From assembly GCF_022539505.1 (NCBI RefSeq), contig NC_061508.1, positions 348,453,484 through 348,517,483 on the forward strand: 64,000 nt of DNA. Direction: 5' to 3'. Source of the stretch: Lolium rigidum. Lineage: Eukaryota > Streptophyta > Magnoliopsida > Poales > Poaceae. Below the pieces are notes generated by a model that saw only the letters and a list, made by a program, of their open reading frames with translations, did no database searches and was not told the origin of the DNA. The stretch's first letter is position 1. Each line of letters starts with the position of its first letter. The position numbers and the translations under genes are program-made. Positions 1 through 10,274 of the stretch are shown here, piece by piece.

Positions 1-2400
1 TTTAGGCGTGCCTCCTTCACGAGGTGTTGGTTCCCAGAATACTACTGTTGATATCTATACCTAATAATAAAGGAGGTAAGGTTTCTGCCAAAAAGTTTCG
101 TCAACGCTTTTTTGGGACCGTTTTGCCCTCCCACCAAAACGCATATTACTTCACAATTACCCCCTAGGTACCGGTTCGGTTGGTTATGTCCATCGACGAG
201 CGAAGACTCGCACGAAGCGGCCCAATTCGCAGTTCCAATCCCATGTCATCTCATCTCAATCGGCCCAGTTCACGACCACCAGATGCAATAACCGACGGTT
301 CGGAACCGACGGTTCCTTTCCATCTAGCGTCTACTTATATTCTCCCTATTAGTCCCACCTCGGGTCCTTATAGGGAATTACACCGGTTAAAAACTTAAAA
401 TACACGCATATTGGTTGGATTATCAGCCCCTCAAAATAACTAGATGGATGGACATGGAGAAATTAACTGGACGGCATGGAGAAATTAATTGGACGGCGTT
501 GGATTGGCACTGCCAGCGGTGTTGGGACACGGAGAGAGCCCGGTGGGGGAAGCGGGAGGAGGCGAGGAAACGGCGAAACGCAGCTTGGCGAAGAAAGGGG
601 AGGGGCGCTCCTGGTGGCGCTGGGAGGAGAGACGAATGAGGCAGAAATTCGAAGGGAGATCTCGATTAGTTGCTCGGGCTAGAGCTGCCACGAAAGAGGC
701 CCCGCCTGCGGCCAGGAGAACGAAGCGCGGTGGTGATTACGGAGTAGATCAGAGAAGATCAGGGATGAAGGTGGACCACGCCCACGCGGGGATCAGATCT
801 CTTTCTGGCTTATGTTTCTTCAGTTAATTTAAGGATGGTACCTAAATAAACAAAACACGAATCATCACTTACTTACTTTTTAGAAAAGGAAGATGATTAA
901 GCTTGTCCGATATAATTTCTTATTAGTCTAATAATAACCTGTTATTCAAGTTTTAGCTCATTTTCTATGATTTTTAGAAATTCTATGTTGATGTGACTAT
1001 TTTAAACAATATTTTCCTACACGTGAAGGCGAGATTAATTTGTTCATGGTTGACTTTACTTGCGGCAAGACAAAAGCACGTTTAAAAGGTTCAAGTCCCT
1101 CGACCGAAATCGTTCTGCCGACTTTCCTAAAAATTTGTTTACCCATGCTCCAATTGTGACGGTAAGAATGACGCATGAGGCATAAAACGCCTAAAAAACT
1201 GTTGATCAGGTGAAACGGTTCCTTCATGGTGAAAAGTTCACCACCAGGAGGAAAGTGTTGCGGACTTGTTTAGAATACAAATATATCACTTATCAAGTTA
1301 CAACTCCTCAACCTAAGCCTACTCTCCTACTATCAACCATAGCAGCGTCAGTGGCGGGAAGACAAACACCTCTCAGCGGAAGAGACCCGTAGTCTTCCAA
1401 GCTTCAAATTGCAACCGGATCATCTGATTAATTTCACGCCCATCCGGTCTCTTCATGTTGAGGACCGGAGTAGTCGCCATCCAAAGGTCCCATCTCTTCG
1501 CCTTGGTGATGGTTTGTCCAACCCACCAGTGCATTATCGGGGAATCCGCCTCCAGGGCCCAAGATGCCTTAGAGCAACAGTGATTCTGAATAATACGATG
1601 AACCCAACGGTGAGACCGTTAGCACTTTTTCAAAACAAGAGATATGGTTAGAGCAACAGAAATCTCGATTACAATTTGGTGATAGCGGCCGGCCGATAAG
1701 ACTAATAGATAAAGGAGCTGACTTTGTAAACTCAACCCATAGCATTGAGTTTTATTTTTTTCTCGATGCAACGCACGGGCACTTTTGCTAGTACTAACAA
1801 AAGTGGATTGGTGTCGATGCACTTTGTTCTACTACACGGCTCCGGACCACAAAAGTGTGATCAAGCATGGGCATAAGACCACGTACAATGGTCCTACCTT
1901 AACAACACTACACATATTGATTGTTGAGTTGGGAAGGATAGAAACAAAAAAAAAATCACATAAGACATGGAATGAGTTGTCACTTATATATAATCGTCTC
2001 GACGGCAAATAACAACACATGTGCTTTGTAAAGACTTATGCAGCAATGAATAAATAAAATGCCAGGTTTCTTTCGCAAAAAAAAAATGTACACCTAAGGC
2101 GTGAATGCGAACATTAATTGATAAAGATAACAGTACGGTATGAAAGTATTTTTCTTTTTATACTAATCGTCTCGATGCGGGAGTCCACACTAACAAACAA
2201 TATGTACACCTATAGCATGACAATTGAGTCACACGCATACACCCAAAAATTCATAAACTCAAATTGAACGAGCAGTCTCAGCGTCGCCGAGAGGAGCCCC
2301 TCGTCCCGTTCTACTTTGGAAAGTGAGATTACCAACCGCGCGTGCCACTGGCTGCCCACATAGCAGGAGCCAGCAGGCATGCATCTGAATTACGATCGCC
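1..2400. other. intergenic DNA, no gene supported
   Basis: No reading frame here has a recognisable domain. Bases 8-40 repeat the right end of a hairpin-rich island found at about 21438-21470 (the shared core includes CCTCCTTCACGAGGTG). Bases 400-800 are GC-rich and purine-rich, without a convincing product. Bases 1750-1797 end in an ACGCACGGGCAC...GCTAGT motif that I associate from memory with grass repeat ends; this is weak. The rest is AT-rich and shows nothing I can name. Confidence 0.5.
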
Positions 2401-2448
2401 ATGCATTGATCATATTTTTTTTTTTTGAGATAAATGCATTGATCATAT
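2401..2448 (-). mobile_element. minimal retroposon footprint with perfect 15-bp target duplication
   Basis: The 15-mer ATGCATTGATCATAT occurs at 2401-2415 and again at 2434-2448. It flanks only 18 bp: eleven T followed by GAGATAA. A poly(T) start bounded by a long perfect direct repeat is what target-primed reverse transcription leaves when a LINE or SINE copy is truncated almost to its poly(A) tail. By that reading the source element is on the minus strand. Slippage could duplicate a 15-mer too but would not explain the T tract. It lies about 150 bp upstream of the F-box start codon. Confidence 0.65.
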
Positions 2449-2595
2449 GGCAGCACAAACCTCCGTTCATGATCCGTGGGCCGTGGCAATGGCATCCTAT
2501 GGGCCTACTAGGCCCGATCCACAGACGCACCCCGCAGGGCCCTTAAGCGGGATGGCCTTTTTCTACTTTCGAGCTCATTGACACGCTGAAGAAGA

Positions 2596-4340
2596 ATGGC
2601 ACGACAGCCAAGACCTAGGCAGCCGCCGACGACGAGGCTAGCCATGTCTGCTCCCTCCAACACAGGCGGCCAGCCTGCCATGGAGACGGAGGCGGGCGGC
2701 ACTGTCTCTGGCTCGAAGAAGAGGAAGCGGGCGCCGCTCGAGCCAGCGGCAGCGGCGACGGAAGAGAGAGCCGCCCGCGACGAGGAGAGAGCCGGCCCCG
2801 ATCGCATCAGCTCTGTAGCCGACGCCGTCCTCGGCGAGATCGTCTCCCTGCTCCCCACCAAGGAGGGCGCGCGCACCCAGGTCCTCGCGACCCGGTGGCG
2901 CCACACCTGGCGTTCCGCGCCTCTCAACCTCGACTGCGGCAGCCTTGCTGCGTCTACCCTCGACCGCCGCGGCAAACCAACAGAAAACTCCGACCTTGAT
3001 CACGTCGTGTCGCGCATCCTCGCCGCCCACCAGGCCCCGGTCCGCCGCCTCTGCATCCCCACGGGCCACGGTTGCACGGAAGCGAGGGTGGAAGCCTTGT
3101 TCCGGTCCTCTACCCTCGACAACCTCGAGGACCTCGAGTTCTACGTACCAACAAAACCCCGTTACTCATGGAGCGCTCACCTCGTGCCACTGCCGCCGGC
3201 GTCCACCTTCCGATTTGCCGGCACCCTCCTCCTTGCCAATTTCGGAGGATGCCGACTCCACGACGACATTGTCCAAGGCCTTCACTTCCCCCAACTTAAG
3301 CATCTCATGCTCCAGTGGGCCAAAATTTCAGAGTGCTCCATTCACCGCTTGATTGCCGGGTGCCCCGCCGTCGAGTGCTTGCTGATTTACAACACCTCGG
3401 GATTCCATTGCCTCCGGATCAATGCCCTTAGACTTAGAAGCATCAGCGTGCGCACACGTTATGATAACTGTATGCATGAACCGCAGTTTAACCTCATAAT
3501 CGAGAATGCCCCCTGTCTTGAAAGGTTGTTCTGTTTGCATCTATTCGATGACATCCAGGTATCTGTAATCTCCGCGCCTAAGCTCGAGACCATTGGGTCC
3601 ATTAATAATGGGAACCCCTCTTTCACCAGGATTATTAAGGTACTTCTAATAAGCAGCATTATTGCAATATGTGCCAAGAATTGACATATCGTTTGCATTT
3701 TTAGAGATGTACTAATATTGTATTTCTGTATTGATAAAGCGTGTGCGTGCCAATGGCCTGGCATATCTTGTCAAGACCTTAGTTGTTCATAGGCCTGCTC
3801 TAGATCTCAATAAGGTTATTTGCTTTTTGAGATGCTTTCCGTGCTTGGAGAAGTTGTACATTCAGAATGAGGTAACCGTTCTTCCCTCGTATGCTATAGT
3901 GTTCATCTCTCTTTTCGTATACTAACTGTCATGAGTTGGTTTATTGTTTGTTTGTCCATGCTCTCTTTTTTCAGTCAGCGCATGTAAAAGTGTCAAGAAG
4001 ACCAAAGAATTTTTGGCGCCATAAACACCGAAATGATATTGGATGTCTTGATATGTGTGTGAAGACAATCGTACTGGAAACTTATAGGGGCATTGCGTCT
4101 GAAGTCAACTTCATTGAGTTCTTTGTACTGAACGCAAGAGAGCTAGAGTTAATGAAAATTCATGTTGAAACCATTGACGATGTATTTATTGCAAAACAGC
4201 AGAGGTTGCTTCAGCTTGAGAAAAAGGCTTCAAGAGGTGCTCGGTTTCACTTTACGACTGATAGATGTCTTCGGGATATTTCTGATATCTGCCATGTCCG
4301 TGAATTGGAGTTAACTGATCCCTTTATATGTAGATGTTGA
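2596..4340 (+). CDS. F-box / LRR / FBD-domain protein, three exons
   Basis: This is a predicted substrate-recognition subunit of an SCF (SKP1-cullin-F-box) ubiquitin ligase; its substrate is unknown. Exons are 2596-3639, 3740-3871 and 3975-4340. Both introns (100 and 103 nt) are GT-AG and phase 0, giving about 513 residues. Exon 1 encodes a basic, Ala-rich N-terminus, then an F-box (DRISSVADAVLGEIVSLLPT, then a TRW and a W motif) and degenerate leucine-rich repeats. Exon 2 carries the typical FLRCFPCLEKLYI segment. Exon 3 is an FBD domain with a CLDMCVKTIVLETYRG block, FFVLNAREL, and a SRGARFHF motif near the end. The start at 2596 has A at -3 and G at +4; a second in-frame ATG at 2644 has a weaker context and would give 497 residues. 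No frame break or missing motif was seen, so it may be functional. F-box/FBD families in grasses are large and often silent, so expression is not assured. Confidence 0.87.
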
Positions 4341-4764
4341 AACTGGGTTCGGTGCGCTAGCTATAGAGTTGTCCATCTCATTTTGTGCTTTGTCTTCTCG
4401 TGCATGTAGTTTGTGTTCTGTGGAACTCTACGACATTTAAACATTTTATATGTGCTGGTTTTGTAATTATGTGTCAAGTGCAGAATTTTGGAAGAATCTT
4501 ACTAGATTTTTTAACTGGTTGACACAATTTGTTCATAGTTTGTATTACTGATTGATTGTTCGTGGTTCATAACTTCTGGGTGGCCCATCATTTTGTTTAT
4601 TTTTGCTATCAGTAAAATTTGTGAGCTTGTATGGGAAGAAGAATCATGGTTTCACTACTTATACTGGCTGCACAAATTTAGGGCATTGTATGAGCGTACT
4701 CTTGTTTGGAGAAAATCACTGGTCCTTCTATACTAGCATGATATAGTAGAGGCAGATTGTAATA
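4341..4764 (+). other. 3' flank of the F-box gene
   Basis: This is AT-rich sequence without an open frame, presumably the 3' UTR and downstream flank. No single strong poly(A) signal stands out. It ends at the TA target site of the adjacent Stowaway element. Confidence 0.5.
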
Positions 4765-5053
4765 CTCCCTCCGTTCCTAGATATAATTGTGTAATTTTTT
4801 CTAGAAAAGTCTCTAAAGTATAAGGTATATTCTGTTGGACAACTTGCATGGACATTTTTTTCAGAGACTTGATTGTGTTTCAATATCTTTTGAAAACTCC
4901 TATATTTTCTATTGTCAAAAAAAAACTCCTATATTTTCTCATGTCAATTGCCTAGGATCAATCCCGCCAAAACCTTGTGTAATTTTTCCTCCATATCCTT
5001 TTCTTAATTTTTATGCCAAAAATTATACACCTTATATATAGGAACGGAGGGAG
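4765..5053. mobile_element. Stowaway-type MITE (Tc1/mariner-like), 289 bp
   Basis: The element begins CTCCCTCCGTTCCTAGATAT and ends with its inverse (ATATAGGAACGGAGGGAG). TA dinucleotides flank both ends at 4763-4764 and 5054-5055, the target duplication expected for mariner-family transposition. It has no coding capacity, as usual for a MITE. An 18-bp segment (AAAACTCCTATATTTTCT) is duplicated inside it. It sits about 420 bp downstream of the F-box stop codon. Confidence 0.9.
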
Positions 5054-5370
5054 TATATTTCTCCTGAAACATGTTTGCTAACCATGGTTTCCACTGCCGG
5101 CCGCGCATGATAGATGAAAATTCTAACACCTTGATTTGTGTCCTAGAGTATTATATTTATGGGTAGGGCAGCTGGTACATTTAGTCATAAATATCTTCAG
5201 ATAGTAAAAGCATACCAGACTCTATCAGGTAAATTAAAGCGTATGAATCGCTTTTTTTTTCGAGAGCACGCGAAAAGCGTGCCTTATCTTTATAGAAGAA
5301 GAAGCAAAACAAAGTACAAGAAAGCACACGAGTGCTGAGACACACGCACACCACCTCCCTCCGCCTAGGC

Positions 5371-5893
5371 CTACTCTCTTGCTATACCTAGCCTCCCTCC
5401 TCTCTTGGCCCTCTCCCAGAGGTAGAACTCCTCTCTAATCTCCACTAATATTTGGTCTACCGTTTTCTGTTCCCTCACATTTCCAAAAGCCCTCGCATTC
5501 CTCTGCGTCCATAGCGTCCACGTCGTGCTGATGACCATCGAGTCAAAGCGTTTCCTGTCGATCCTCCGCACTCGCTTGCGGGCCTCCGTCCACCATCGCT
5601 GTAGGTTTCCTGTATACCCCGGATCTGCAATCCGTAGGTTCGCACTATGTATGACCTTGCACCACACCTGTCTCACGTAAGGGCAAAGGGATAGAATATG
5701 ATCGACGTTGTCCTCCTCTTGCAGGCATGTATAGCACGTATCTGGATGCTCCTGGACCCATGCCTCGCCCTCCTATCTGAAGTCCACAGCGATACCTCAG
5801 GGCCAACCATGCGAACACTTTGCACTTCATGGGGGAGAAATAGCCCCACACCGGCTCACTCATGCTCCATCGGACGCTTCCCTGACAAATCAT
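5371..5893 (-). pseudogene. LINE zf-RVT C-terminal region
   Basis: Two overlapping minus frames carry the remains of the zinc-binding region that follows reverse transcriptase in plant LINEs. One has FSPMKCKVFAWLALRYRCGLQ. The other has VRQVWCKVIHS and, near the end, RFDSMVISTTWTLWTQRNARAF. The frame change between them lies at about 5680-5650. The domain probably binds nucleic acid; here it is non-functional. Confidence 0.8.
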
Positions 5894-6402
5894 CTTATAG
5901 GTGCCCTTCGCCGTGTAGGTTCCTGATTCCGCGCCTTACCATGCAATGCGGTCAGGTCTCGTGCCATCTCTCTCCACCTCTTCCACGGCCTCCCACAAGC
6001 TCAAGCATTGCATCTAAAGCTCAGCGGACATCTCCCCTTGTATATCGTCTATCCATCCATCCTCATGCAACGCCTCCGCCACTAGGCGGGTTTTCCTCCT
6101 CCTGGTGGGTACCCGGCAAAAACCTCCGGCGCCAGCTCCTCCGTTGTGTATCGGCTAATCCATTTGTCCCTCCAAAAATAAATCAAACGCCCATCTCCCA
6201 CCATAAACTATGCCAGGCTCTGGAAAACTCACGCGGCTTCTGGGTCGTTTAGCCCGGGTAGGCCCTGCCATGGCCTCTCCGGATCTGTGCGTCTAAACCA
6301 ATACCATCTCACTCTAAAGGCGAGGCCCTGCAGTCTGAGGTCCTTGAACCCCAATCCTCCGAACTCCTTTGGCTTGAAAATGCTCCTCCATGCCACCAAA
6401 CA

Positions 6403-7902
6403 CTATCCTCCTTGGACTTCATCTTTTCCGGCCCAAAAGAAAGCCCTCATCCATTTATTTATCTCCTCCAGCATCCAAGCTGGGGCCTCTGCAACCACCA
6501 TTTGGTGCACCGCTCTCGCTGCCACTACTGAGTTAATCAGAACGAGTCTCCCCTCTCTCCTTACCAGTCCCCTCTGCCACGCCGGGACACTCTTGGTGAC
6601 CTGATCCAGTAGCGGCTGCCACTCCGCCTTAGTGAGGGGACGGAGTGCCAGCTGAAGCCCCAAATATCTAATCGGGAAGGCCGCCAATTCACATCCCAGT
6701 ATCCTAGTCGTCCTCTCCTCCTCCTCATGTGTTCCACGAATCAGCGTGGCTGTAGTCTTTCTAAAGTTCACATGGTGCCCTGACGCCTCTCCAAATAGAC
6801 TCAAGATGTGTTTCACCGCCTCTAACTCCCCGCAAACCAGCTTGAGGAATAAAACGACATCATCTGTGTACACCGAGATCCTCTGCATGGGTGAAATGGT
6901 GGCCAGCTCCCCAAACAAACCTTCCTCCACGGCCTTAATGACCGTCACCGTCAAGACCTCCATTGCCACCACAAAAAGCATTGGAGAGGTGGGGTCTCCT
7001 TGTCTCAAACCCCTGCCATGGTATATGCGGTCTCCCGGCACTCCATTAACCATCACCTTCGTGTTGGCAGTATAAAGCAGCAGCGCTACCCACTTCAAGT
7101 ATCTTTCTCCAAAACCCATTCTCCTCAGCACCTCAAAAAGGAAACTCCAAGAAATAGAGTCGAAAGCACGCGCGATGTCAAGCTTTAGAAGCACACCGGT
7201 GTGCCTCGTCATGTTAATCTTCCTGGCCACTTGCCTCACGAGCACAAAGTTATCATGCAAATTTCGGCGCTTAATGAACACGGGTTGATTCATGCTCACA
7301 ATCTCTCCCAGTCTAGGACGGAGTCTATTTGCAATGGTCTTCGAGAAGAGCTTTGCAAAATTATGCACAAGGCTAATGGGTCTATAGTCCTTAATCTCCA
7401 AAGCATCCGGCTTCTTAGGGATCAAGGTGATCAGTGCTCGATTTAGTCTGGCAAAGGCTCTCCCATCACCCACTCCAAGCTTCATGAGACCGGAAAGGAT
7501 GTCATGTTTAATAGTTGGCCATGCCCTATGGTAGAAGGCTCCAGTGAAACCATCTGGCCCTGGCGCCCGATCACTCGGCATCTCACGTATCGTGTTCCAG
7601 ACCTCCTCCTCCTCCGTGAACATGGAGTCCAGCTCTCCTAGATCCGCGACTGGGATGTTTAAGGCCTCCAGATTTATAGTGTGCTCTCTATTTTGGATGC
7701 TCCCAATGAGTCTCTCATATGCCTCGGTGAAAACTTCGTTCTTTCTCTCTTGCGCCGTCACCATCTCCTCTCCTACTCTTACCGCGGCGATAAAGTTTTT
7801 TTGTTCTCCTCCCATTTTCCACGGCATGAAAAAGCTTGGTGTTTGCATCCCCCTCTTGGAGCCACCGTACTCTTGACCTTTGCCTAGCAATGGTGCGCTC
7901 AA
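6403..7902 (-). pseudogene. LINE reverse transcriptase domain
   Basis: This 499-codon open stretch contains the LINE RT blocks in order: DRAPGPDGF, LITLIPKK, DYRPISLV, FDSISWSFLFEVLRRMGF, GLRQGDPTSPMLF, the catalytic motif as YTDD (YADD is usual), and RYLGLQL. It would copy the element RNA at a nicked target site. The true N-terminal part is in another frame upstream (…RVRWLQEGDANTKLFHAVENG at about 7870-7810), joined across the T7 run at 7796-7802. The stretch ends at a stop where the linker to the zinc-finger tail should continue. It is a molecular fossil, because the element lacks its 5' half. Confidence 0.9.
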
Positions 7903-8101
7903 GGGACGCCATCCCTAGCACCGCATGCTTCAACGTTCTCCTCAGCCACCCCTCCGCATGCGAAACAGCTCTCGACTCTTGCGCCACATCGAGCCTTAGA
8001 AGCAGAGTGTTCGCCATAGCCATCTTAAGATTGATGTTTCCAACTCTTTTCTCACTCCAAGCTTGGAAGTACTCCGCCGCATTTCGGAACAGGGCATCCA
8101 G

Positions 8102-8369
8102 TCATTTGAAAGGGTCAACAATGCTAGGGTCGCACACCCAAGCCTCCTTAAGCGCAGCCTCAAATCCCTCCAGGTTTAACCAGGAGGCCTCAAATTTGAA
8201 CCTTCTCTTTGGCTTGAAAGCCGCGCTCAGCGAAAGGTGGATCGGGGCATGGTCCGAAACCGATAAGGACAACGCCTGCAAGAAGGAGTCCGGGTGCATG
8301 AGGTCCCAATCCACAGAAGCTATAGCTCGATCAATGCGCGTAAGGGTTGGCTCCTCTCTCTCGTTGGAT
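8102..8369 (-). pseudogene. LINE endonuclease C-terminal fragment
   Basis: Read on the minus strand, this keeps the TLTRIDRAIASVDWDL block and the catalytic-core motif SDHAPI of the exonuclease-endonuclease-phosphatase fold, which nicks target DNA in LINE retrotransposition. Residues before the block diverge at about 8369, which marks the truncation point. The frame ends at TGA 8104-8102. The same frame resumes directly beyond it and continues for about 100 codons, so the stop looks like a single-base nonsense change. Confidence 0.8.
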
Positions 8370-9386
8370 GATGTTCAATGTGTCCAATACACACCAAATA
8401 TTTGGAGTGTGGACGACAAAACAGGATTTGGAGCATGTATACTACCTCAGTTATTAAGCAGTTTAATTCCCTGGTGGAGGTGAACTATCAGGGTAATTGA
8501 TTATCCTATAGAGGTATTAAACAGTCAACATAATTAGTAACTTGATGGTGCTAAACTGGCAAGGTAATTCTTTAACTTGGGTGTATTAAACTGTAAGGGT
8601 AATTCTTTAACTTGATGGTTTACTCCCGTCAGCAAATTAAAACTCGACGAGGATCCTAGCACTCAGATACGTGATTACATTTCCTGTCAAGTTAATAAAA
8701 CCTGACGGCCAGCTCTGAAACAAATTTAATTTTAGCGGCCATGGGTGCCTGAGCGTGAATGCCTAAGGGTTTACCCTCAGGTATTATTAACCTGAGGGGA
8801 GTATCTAATTCCTTGGCCGTTTCTAGCGCTCAGATACCTGAGATTTTCTAGTATTGGTAGAAAGCGAATTTCTGTTTCTGAATCATCTTTCATTAAGCCC
8901 CGTTTTGCTGTCACCATTAGAGAAGTTGGTCAAGAAAAAAATGGTTAAAAAACGACTGAACAAAAGAGAGAAAAACCGAGTGCTACCAAAGTGTGCCACG
9001 TAATATCTTGTAGGAAGCATCAAGCTGGTGAGCGTTCCGGACCGAACTAGTATTTTTTCCTTGTATTGGTAGGGGCTCCCAAATCTTACCCAAGCACGTT
9101 GATTCGCCACCATCAGAAGCAAAAGGCACTATGGAAACTAATTTAACATGGATCTGGTAACTTTTGGGAGATACTTAATATCTTGCACGGGCGGCATCAT
9201 CATCAGACATGCCTACCCTTAACATATTTCAAAGGGTAAGGAACTGAACTCAGGGGATGCTAAAATATCTTAAAACAGATTAAACAAGTGCAATATACTC
9301 TTAAACGCGAATATCAGGCTGAATTCGTGTCTGGCATACATCACAATTAGGTTCGCAGGCCAATCGATATGAATGATAGTTCACAT
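8370..9386. other. unannotated AT-rich stretch with short internal repeats
   Basis: No gene is visible. Bases 8520-8620 hold imperfect repeats of TTCTTTAACTTGATGGT type with TTAAACTG. Two related blocks (CTAGCACTCAGATACGTGA at about 8657 and CTAGCGCTCAGATACCTGA at about 8824) suggest a small duplicated or MITE-like unit whose ends I could not fix. Bases 9140-9240 match 14745-14830 and 30515-30560 (ATGAATCTGGT ... GAGATGCTAAAATATCTT), so a piece of the array's body unit already occurs here. Confidence 0.45.
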
Positions 9387-10189
9387 TTTTTTCGAAAAGG
9401 GGGAAAAATCGCCCTAGCTTCTGCATCCAAAGGATGCACACGACTTTTTATTAGATTATTCGCAAACCTTACAAGAAGCAATACAAAAAATCAACCTCGA
9501 AGCCACCTCACTAGACCTACAATGGAATGAAGGGGGTGACAATACACCAACTGACATCATCCAAAAACCAAATGACTTCCCAAACCGCCCAATAGCAGGT
9601 GAGAAGCACATCCAGTCAAGCAGACTCTCCGCGCATGCCAACGCACACGCCACAGAAGTTGCTACCGCCGTCTTTCTCGACTCCATCTTCAAGAGAGATC
9701 ATCGCATTAATCTTGCAAGACCTGCCGTCGATGCCACCATGACGCCAGACGGCTCCGCCATCCTGCACGCATACATCATCCCGCATCTGTCGTCGATACC
9801 CTGCAGCACCATGCCACCGAGCCTCAGCGCGAACAATGTGGTAGATGAATACCACTCCACCGACATCCGTCAACATCCAGCAGCTACTCCAAAAACGATG
9901 CCCCAAGAGGTAGAACGACGCAGGGCGCGCCGCCATCGTCTGATCCGGAAGACCCGGACCTAGGGTTTCCCCCGGAGCAGCACGAGTGAGAAACCGCAGA
10001 CTGCGACGACGATGCCTTCAAGAAGGTAGCGGCGCGACACGTCGCCATCGTCCGCCAACCGTGGTCGGAGCACGGTTTTCACCGGCAGCCGCGCATCCCC
10101 AACTCGCTGAGTGTAGTCCCAAAACGGGCAAAGATGACGCCTTCGACAAGGTAACGACGTCGACCGACGCCGCCATCATCCGCAGATGT
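9387..10189 (-). mobile_element. retroposon-like insert with poly(T) start and near-perfect target duplication
   Basis: The insert starts on the plus strand with a T run followed by CGAAAAGGGGGAAAAATCGCCC and a conserved-looking CTTCTGCATCCAAAGGATGC segment. This is the reverse of a poly(A)-tailed 3' end. Flanks AGTTCACAT (9378-9386) and AGTTTACAT (10190-10198) differ at one base and look like a target duplication. Bases 9700-10170 are GC-rich. A GACGATGCCTTCAAGAAGGT motif near 10010 has a diverged partner near 10137. I recall such segments from Triticeae repeats, so this is probably a LINE-type or related repeat; no reverse transcriptase is present. Confidence 0.6.
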
Positions 10190-10274
10190 AGTTTACATAA
10201 TGAAGTGGGCAGAGTGTTGCTCAGAGAAAGCAATAGTTAATCTCATCAAATGCGGTGTACCTTCAGGTACCAGA

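Larger units (their letters stand above)
5252..8369 (-). mobile_element. 5'-truncated, inactivated LINE (non-LTR retrotransposon)
   Basis: The element reads on the minus strand. Its 3' end is a poly(A) tail (nine T at 5252-5260 on the plus strand). In element order it keeps the C-terminal part of an AP-like endonuclease (8369-8240), a linker, a reverse transcriptase (7902-6403) and a zinc-finger 'zf-RVT' tail (about 5893-5371). The endonuclease begins abruptly at about 8369, so ORF1 and most of the nuclease are lost, typical of incomplete reverse transcription. The frame is broken by a TGA at 8104-8102 (where Trp is expected), a shift at the seven-T run 7796-7802, and several stops between 6400 and 5900. 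I could not find a convincing target-site duplication. Confidence 0.9.

Noticed and set aside
1396..1580. Possible conserved coding fragment on the minus strand (contains KAKRWDLWMATTPVLN)
   Set aside because: It looked protein-like, but I could not link it to any family or to flanking exons.
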